In this document: positions 59,640 to 64,000 of the stretch, in pieces
How positions within the stretch are numbered: the stretch's first letter is position 1
How the letters are laid out: each line of letters opens with the position of its first letter
NCBI RefSeq assembly: GCF_027105095.1
Contig: NZ_CP114278.1
Coordinates: forward strand, 2,636,001-2,700,000
Direction: 5' to 3'
Length of the DNA stretch: 64,000 nucleotides
DNA from: Brevundimonas vesicularis
Lineage (GTDB): Bacteria > Pseudomonadota > Alphaproteobacteria > Caulobacterales > Caulobacteraceae
Notes under the pieces: generated by a model
Told to the model about the DNA's origin: nothing
Seen by the model: only the letters and a program-made list of their open reading frames with translations
Database searches by the model: none
Program-made: the position numbers and the translations under genes

Positions 59640-60440
59640 CTAGCGGGGCTCATTACGTGGTGCGATGATAACGCGGGTCCGCAGGGTACCTTGCACTCCT
59701 TCAAGGTCGTCCTCGATGCCACGCGGATTGTTGATCAGACCATCAGGATCGTAGACGAAACATACGAGTGTGTCGCAGCCGGGATGCGCTTGGTAGCGCG
59801 CGCGATCGACGATCAGTTCTTCGCCGAGAGCAGCAGCCTTTAACGACGGGCGGGTCTTTTTCACCTCGACGACGAGCCGTTCGGCTTTGAGCAGAAAGTC
59901 GATGCGAGACCCTCGTCCGGCGTAGCTCGGTGAATGCTCCTCTGGCCGCACATCGTCGAAGTGAAGGCGCAAGATCGTGTGAAGCAGGTCTTGGACGTCA
60001 TATTCGTCAGCGATGGTGAGGGTAGGCCGATCGCCGTGACGGTGCCTAAGCTGACGGGCCGCTGCGTGGAAGCGGAGGCATAGCTTCTCGATCAAAGCGA
60101 GAGCGTCCGGAACCTCAGTCGCTGCTGCCTCCCCCGGCAGGCCATACTCGGTGATCTCGTCGATCATGGAGTCCAGAATGGTGGCCGCATGCCTCAGACC
60201 ATCGCGGCGGGCCTCCGCGAAGACGTAGTCGGGCGTATCCGTCGTGAAGATGCCGAGGGAATATCGGACGTCCTCGTAATCCGACATGTGGCTGCTCTGT
60301 GATCCAAAGATGCGCTCGATGGCGACCTTGGTATCGCGGTGCCACTTGCTGAACTCGGGCACATCCTTGTCCCCACGCGCCAAGGAAATCGCGGCCCCGG
60401 ACTGGCGTTTAAGGATATCTATGGCTTTGACGCTGTTCAT
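59640..60440 (-). CDS. Solitary PD-(D/E)XK nuclease, DpnII/MboI-like
   Basis: A 266-residue protein. The C-terminal nuclease core carries Asp181 in SRIDFLLKAERL and Glu192-x-Lys194 in VVEVKKTRPSLKAA, the PD-(D/E)XK arrangement, followed by GEELIVDRARYQAHPGCDTL and CFVYDPDGLINNPRGIE, a pattern of the DpnII/MboI-type restriction endonuclease family. The N-terminal 110 residues are helical and probably a sensing domain. No methyltransferase is next to it, so it is likely a free nuclease effector. Start ATG 60440 is preferred over an in-frame ATG at 60488. A 269-bp gap to the right of paralogue 2 holds nothing recognisable. Confidence 0.75.
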   Translation of the reverse strand: MNSVKAIDILKRQSGAAISLARGDKDVPEFSKWHRDTKVAIERIFGSQSSHMSDYEDVRYSLGIFTTDTPDYVFAEARRDGLRHAATILDSMIDEITEYGLPGEAAATEVPDALALIEKLCLRFHAAARQLRHRHGDRPTLTIADEYDVQDLLHTILRLHFDDVRPEEHSPSYAGRGSRIDFLLKAERLVVEVKKTRPSLKAAALGEELIVDRARYQAHPGCDTLVCFVYDPDGLINNPRGIEDDLEGVQGTLRTRVIIAPRNEPR

Positions 60441-60534
60441 GAACACGGTTTTGCATAGGAATCGGTCCGCTTGCCAGCGCTTAACCATGAGGCACGGTTG
60501 CACAGGCGTCGCCTTCGGCTTTAGCCTCCCCGCC

Positions 60535-61116
60535 ATGCGTACGGGTGCCATCCATTTCCAGTTCAACATCGCCAATGTGCTGGCCGATGTTCGCCGTTTA
60601 CCTCGGGTGGGCCTCGATGCCGTTCCGATTTCCCTGCCGTTTGTGACTGTCATGTCCCGTGCGAGCGAAGCCGATCGCCTAATCGCGGCGGAATTGGTCA
60701 CTCGGCTGGCTGACCGGCGCGTCCTCAACTCTCAAGAGTGTTGTGACAGTTGTATCGACGAGGCCTTGGAAGCTTTCCAGGAAATCCGTGCATCTCTGCT
60801 CGAGGTCAAAGTCCGATTGATCGGTTCAACTGACCCTGTGCTCGCGAATCTCATCGAGCTCATGCTTGGGCCAATCCGGCAATTCCTAACCTTTGAACAA
60901 TCGCTTCGCCAGCAGACCCCTACAAGTGGCGAGGATGGCCGCTACCGTTCCCACGAGAGTAGGCAGGTCTACTTCGATGCGCTTGAACAGCTTAGGGCAC
61001 ATCTAAGCCGCTGCATCGGTCAGTTGGCTGTCATCGCCGGTCTCCCGCAGCCTTTGGACGGTTATCACAGCCAATATAGTGGCGGATGGGATTTGGACGC
61101 CTACCGGGCTAGTTGA
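60535..61116 (+). CDS. Hypothetical protein divergent from the nuclease
   Basis: A 193-residue protein starting MRTGAIHFQFNIANVLADV, no recognised family. Helical, with HINxx-free sequence and two Cys pairs near residue 64 (SQECCDSCIDEAL). Its start lies 94 bp from the nuclease start, so the two may share control. It could be an accessory or antidote to the nuclease; evidence is positional only. Confidence 0.6.
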   Translation: MRTGAIHFQFNIANVLADVRRLPRVGLDAVPISLPFVTVMSRASEADRLIAAELVTRLADRRVLNSQECCDSCIDEALEAFQEIRASLLEVKVRLIGSTDPVLANLIELMLGPIRQFLTFEQSLRQQTPTSGEDGRYRSHESRQVYFDALEQLRAHLSRCIGQLAVIAGLPQPLDGYHSQYSGGWDLDAYRAS

Positions 61117-61327
61117 ACCGACTGCCGCTGAGCTGGTGCGCGGCGACCAGAAATCCGCAATCAGCTTCCCCTTTAGGATTTTCTGAAGGTCCACCCAAAG
61201 CGTCAGATGCTGGCTTGATCGAACGCACGCGCAACACTTCGTAGAAACGGCGGCGGTGCGCCGCTGTAGATGGAAACATAACCAGCCAGCCTCAAGCACT
61301 GCACACCGGTGCCTGCCCGTGTCGCCT

Positions 61328-61792
61328 TCAGGACGCTCGTTTGGCCCTCTGCTTCGGAGGCGTGCCTTTTCGTTTAGCCCCGAGCCCGATCGCCTTGGCT
61401 TGGGCGGATCTTACGGCCGAATAGCCGGGCGCCACGATGGGATAGTCGGCCGGCAGTCCGAACGCTTCACGATAGCTGTCGGGCGTATAGCCCCGCGTGC
61501 TGAGGTGTCGTTTCAGCGTCTTGTACATTTTGCCATCCAGGAAGGAGACAATCCCCTCCTCCGTCACCGACTTCCGAATAGCAGCGCGGCCGGGCGTTTC
61601 GGGACCTGTCTCTGCGGTCGCTTCGGCCGGTGCGGCCGTTAGCCGGACCAGGGCCGAATGAGTGGCGCTGATGACCTCAGGGACCGCAACGGGATCGACC
61701 TTGTTGTTGGCCAGGAACGCCACGACGATGTCGGCGGTGAGGGACAGCAGATCGGCTGCGCCGGCATGTTCGGTCGGGGTGTCGGTCATCAA
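61328..61792 (-). CDS. MucR/Ros-family regulator without the zinc cysteine
   Basis: A 154-residue protein with the MucR pattern: SLTADIVVAFLANNKVDPVAV at the N-terminus, and SVTEEGIVSFLDGKMYKTLKRHLSTRG with YTPDSYREAFGLPADYPIVA. In typical MucR the zinc-finger region reads IVCLEDGKKFKSLKRHL; here the Cys position is Ser, so the C2H2-type zinc site is broken, as in some zinc-free family members. MucR proteins act as H-NS-like silencers of AT-rich horizontally acquired DNA. It is the last gene inside the right end of the island. Confidence 0.9.
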   Translation of the reverse strand: MMTDTPTEHAGAADLLSLTADIVVAFLANNKVDPVAVPEVISATHSALVRLTAAPAEATAETGPETPGRAAIRKSVTEEGIVSFLDGKMYKTLKRHLSTRGYTPDSYREAFGLPADYPIVAPGYSAVRSAQAKAIGLGAKRKGTPPKQRAKRAS

Positions 61793-61910
61793 GAGCTCCT
61801 AGGTCGCGCGAAGCGTCGCATTTGGCTCTGGCGAGAGCAACCGCTGTCGCCGCGTCGTCTCTCAGCATCGTGATCCAAAGCCCCGCTGTGCCTGCATTTG
61901 CGCGCCGGGT

Positions 61911-61931
61911 GCTTCCACGAGGCTTCCACGG
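61911..61931 (+). promoter_or_regulatory. Putative integrase arm sites, right end
   Basis: GCTTCCA at 61911-61917 and 61922-61928, spaced 11 bp and followed by CGG, matching the pair at the left end (28133-28153). They lie about 70 bp inside the right att copy. Confidence 0.5.
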
Positions 61932-61961
61932 GCGGATTTGGGGTGGGGAATTTGGCCAAAG

Positions 61962-61993
61962 AAAAACCCGCTATCCTGTTGGAATAGCGGGTT
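61962..61993 (-). terminator. Terminator downstream of tRNA-fMet
   Basis: AACCCGCTAT (61965-61974) and ATAGCGGGTT (61984-61993) form a 10-bp stem; on the minus strand a T5 tract (61962-61966 as A) follows. It ends transcription of the rRNA-tRNA operon and is island DNA, replacing the original terminator now at 27904-27938. Confidence 0.75.
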
Positions 61994-61999
61994 AAAACT

Positions 62000-62076
<77 letters not shown>

Positions 62077-62155
62077 GCAAACGGTAGTGTATCGAGAAGG
62101 AAGAACGGTTCGAGAAGGACCGCGATAGCGGTGTTTGTTCATCATCGGCTGTCCG

Positions 62156-62278
62156 CCTGGTAGACCCGGCGGCGACCTACTCTCCCGCGCCTTGAGACGA
62201 AGTACCATTGGCTCTGGAGGGCTTAACGACCGAGTTCGGAATGGGATCGGGTGGGGAACCTCCGACATAGCCACCAGG
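62156..62278 (-). rRNA. rrf: 5S ribosomal RNA
   Basis: The minus strand reads CCTGGTGGC...ATCCCATTCCGAACTCGG...GAGAGTAGGTCGCCGCCGG...CTACCAGG, the conserved 5S sequence with pairing ends. Ends are approximate to a few bases. Confidence 0.93.
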
Positions 62279-62361
62279 TCAACCAGGGGGACAGCGGATG
62301 ATGAGAAGACATTGTCTGAGATCGTTCTGGTCTGAACGATCATCGAATGAGTTTTGCTGAG

Positions 62362-64000
<1,639 letters not shown>

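Overview
The window looks like the chromosome of a high-GC alphaproteobacterium of the Caulobacterales, most likely Brevundimonas or a close relative. The evidence is the strong G/C bias at third codon positions, the rRNA operon ending 23S-5S-tRNA-fMet, the methylmalonyl-CoA and propionyl-CoA genes beside a ScfR/PrpR regulator, two TonB-dependent receptors, and a MucR-type regulator. The genus is an inference; no database search was possible.

Backbone, 1-27945. The left part holds ordinary chromosomal genes: threonine-to-glycine breakdown (kbl-tdh); a propionate-to-succinyl-CoA cluster read leftwards (pccB, pccA, mutA, mutB, mce) with its divergent regulator scfR and TTTGCAAA-type sites; pyruvate kinase; an alkaline phosphatase; an AlaC-type aminotransferase; two TonB-dependent receptors; and a Tat-exported metallophosphoesterase. 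A low-GC, oppositely oriented pair (DUF5343 plus Swt1-type HEPN) sits between pccB and pccA. A 99-bp palindromic repeat lies in frame inside mutA.

Genomic island, about 27946-62044. A 45-bp perfect direct repeat, the 3' part of tRNA-fMet, flanks about 34 kb. The intact tRNA-fMet lies at the right end, just downstream of the 5S and 23S rRNA genes, and a tyrosine integrase lies at the left end. Paired GCTTCCA repeats spaced 11 bp sit inside both ends and may be integrase arm sites. The left half of the cargo (31.5-49.0 kb) is an aldehyde/electrophile detoxification set: frmR-frmA with recognisable operators, a glutathione-independent formaldehyde dehydrogenase, two DJ-1/PfpI proteins, an Old Yellow Enzyme, a VOC glyoxalase-like protein, an aldo/keto reductase, an MDR quinone reductase, an SDR, a UvrA2-like ATPase, and TetR and LysR regulators. 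The right half (49.5-61.8 kb) looks like a defence region: a SIR2-HerA pair, a CHAT protease divergent from two tandem paralogues of unknown family, a solitary DpnII/MboI-type nuclease, and a small operon with a free-standing sigma-70 region-4 domain and a HEPN-like protein. A half tRNA-Lys(CTT) scar at 49.42-49.48 kb separates the halves and suggests the island is composite.

Right end, 62000-64000. tRNA-fMet, 5S and the 3' part of 23S rRNA, all on the minus strand; the 23S gene runs off the window.

Quality note. Several genes (Gfo/Idh, IS1182 transposase, SIR2, CHAT) are each broken by one base gained or lost in or next to a short same-base run, and a TMEM175-type gene has one TGA stop in place of Trp. 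Either the assembly has residual indel errors or the genes are decaying. The strongest candidate for an undescribed system is the CHAT plus paralogue-pair locus at 55.5-59.4 kb.
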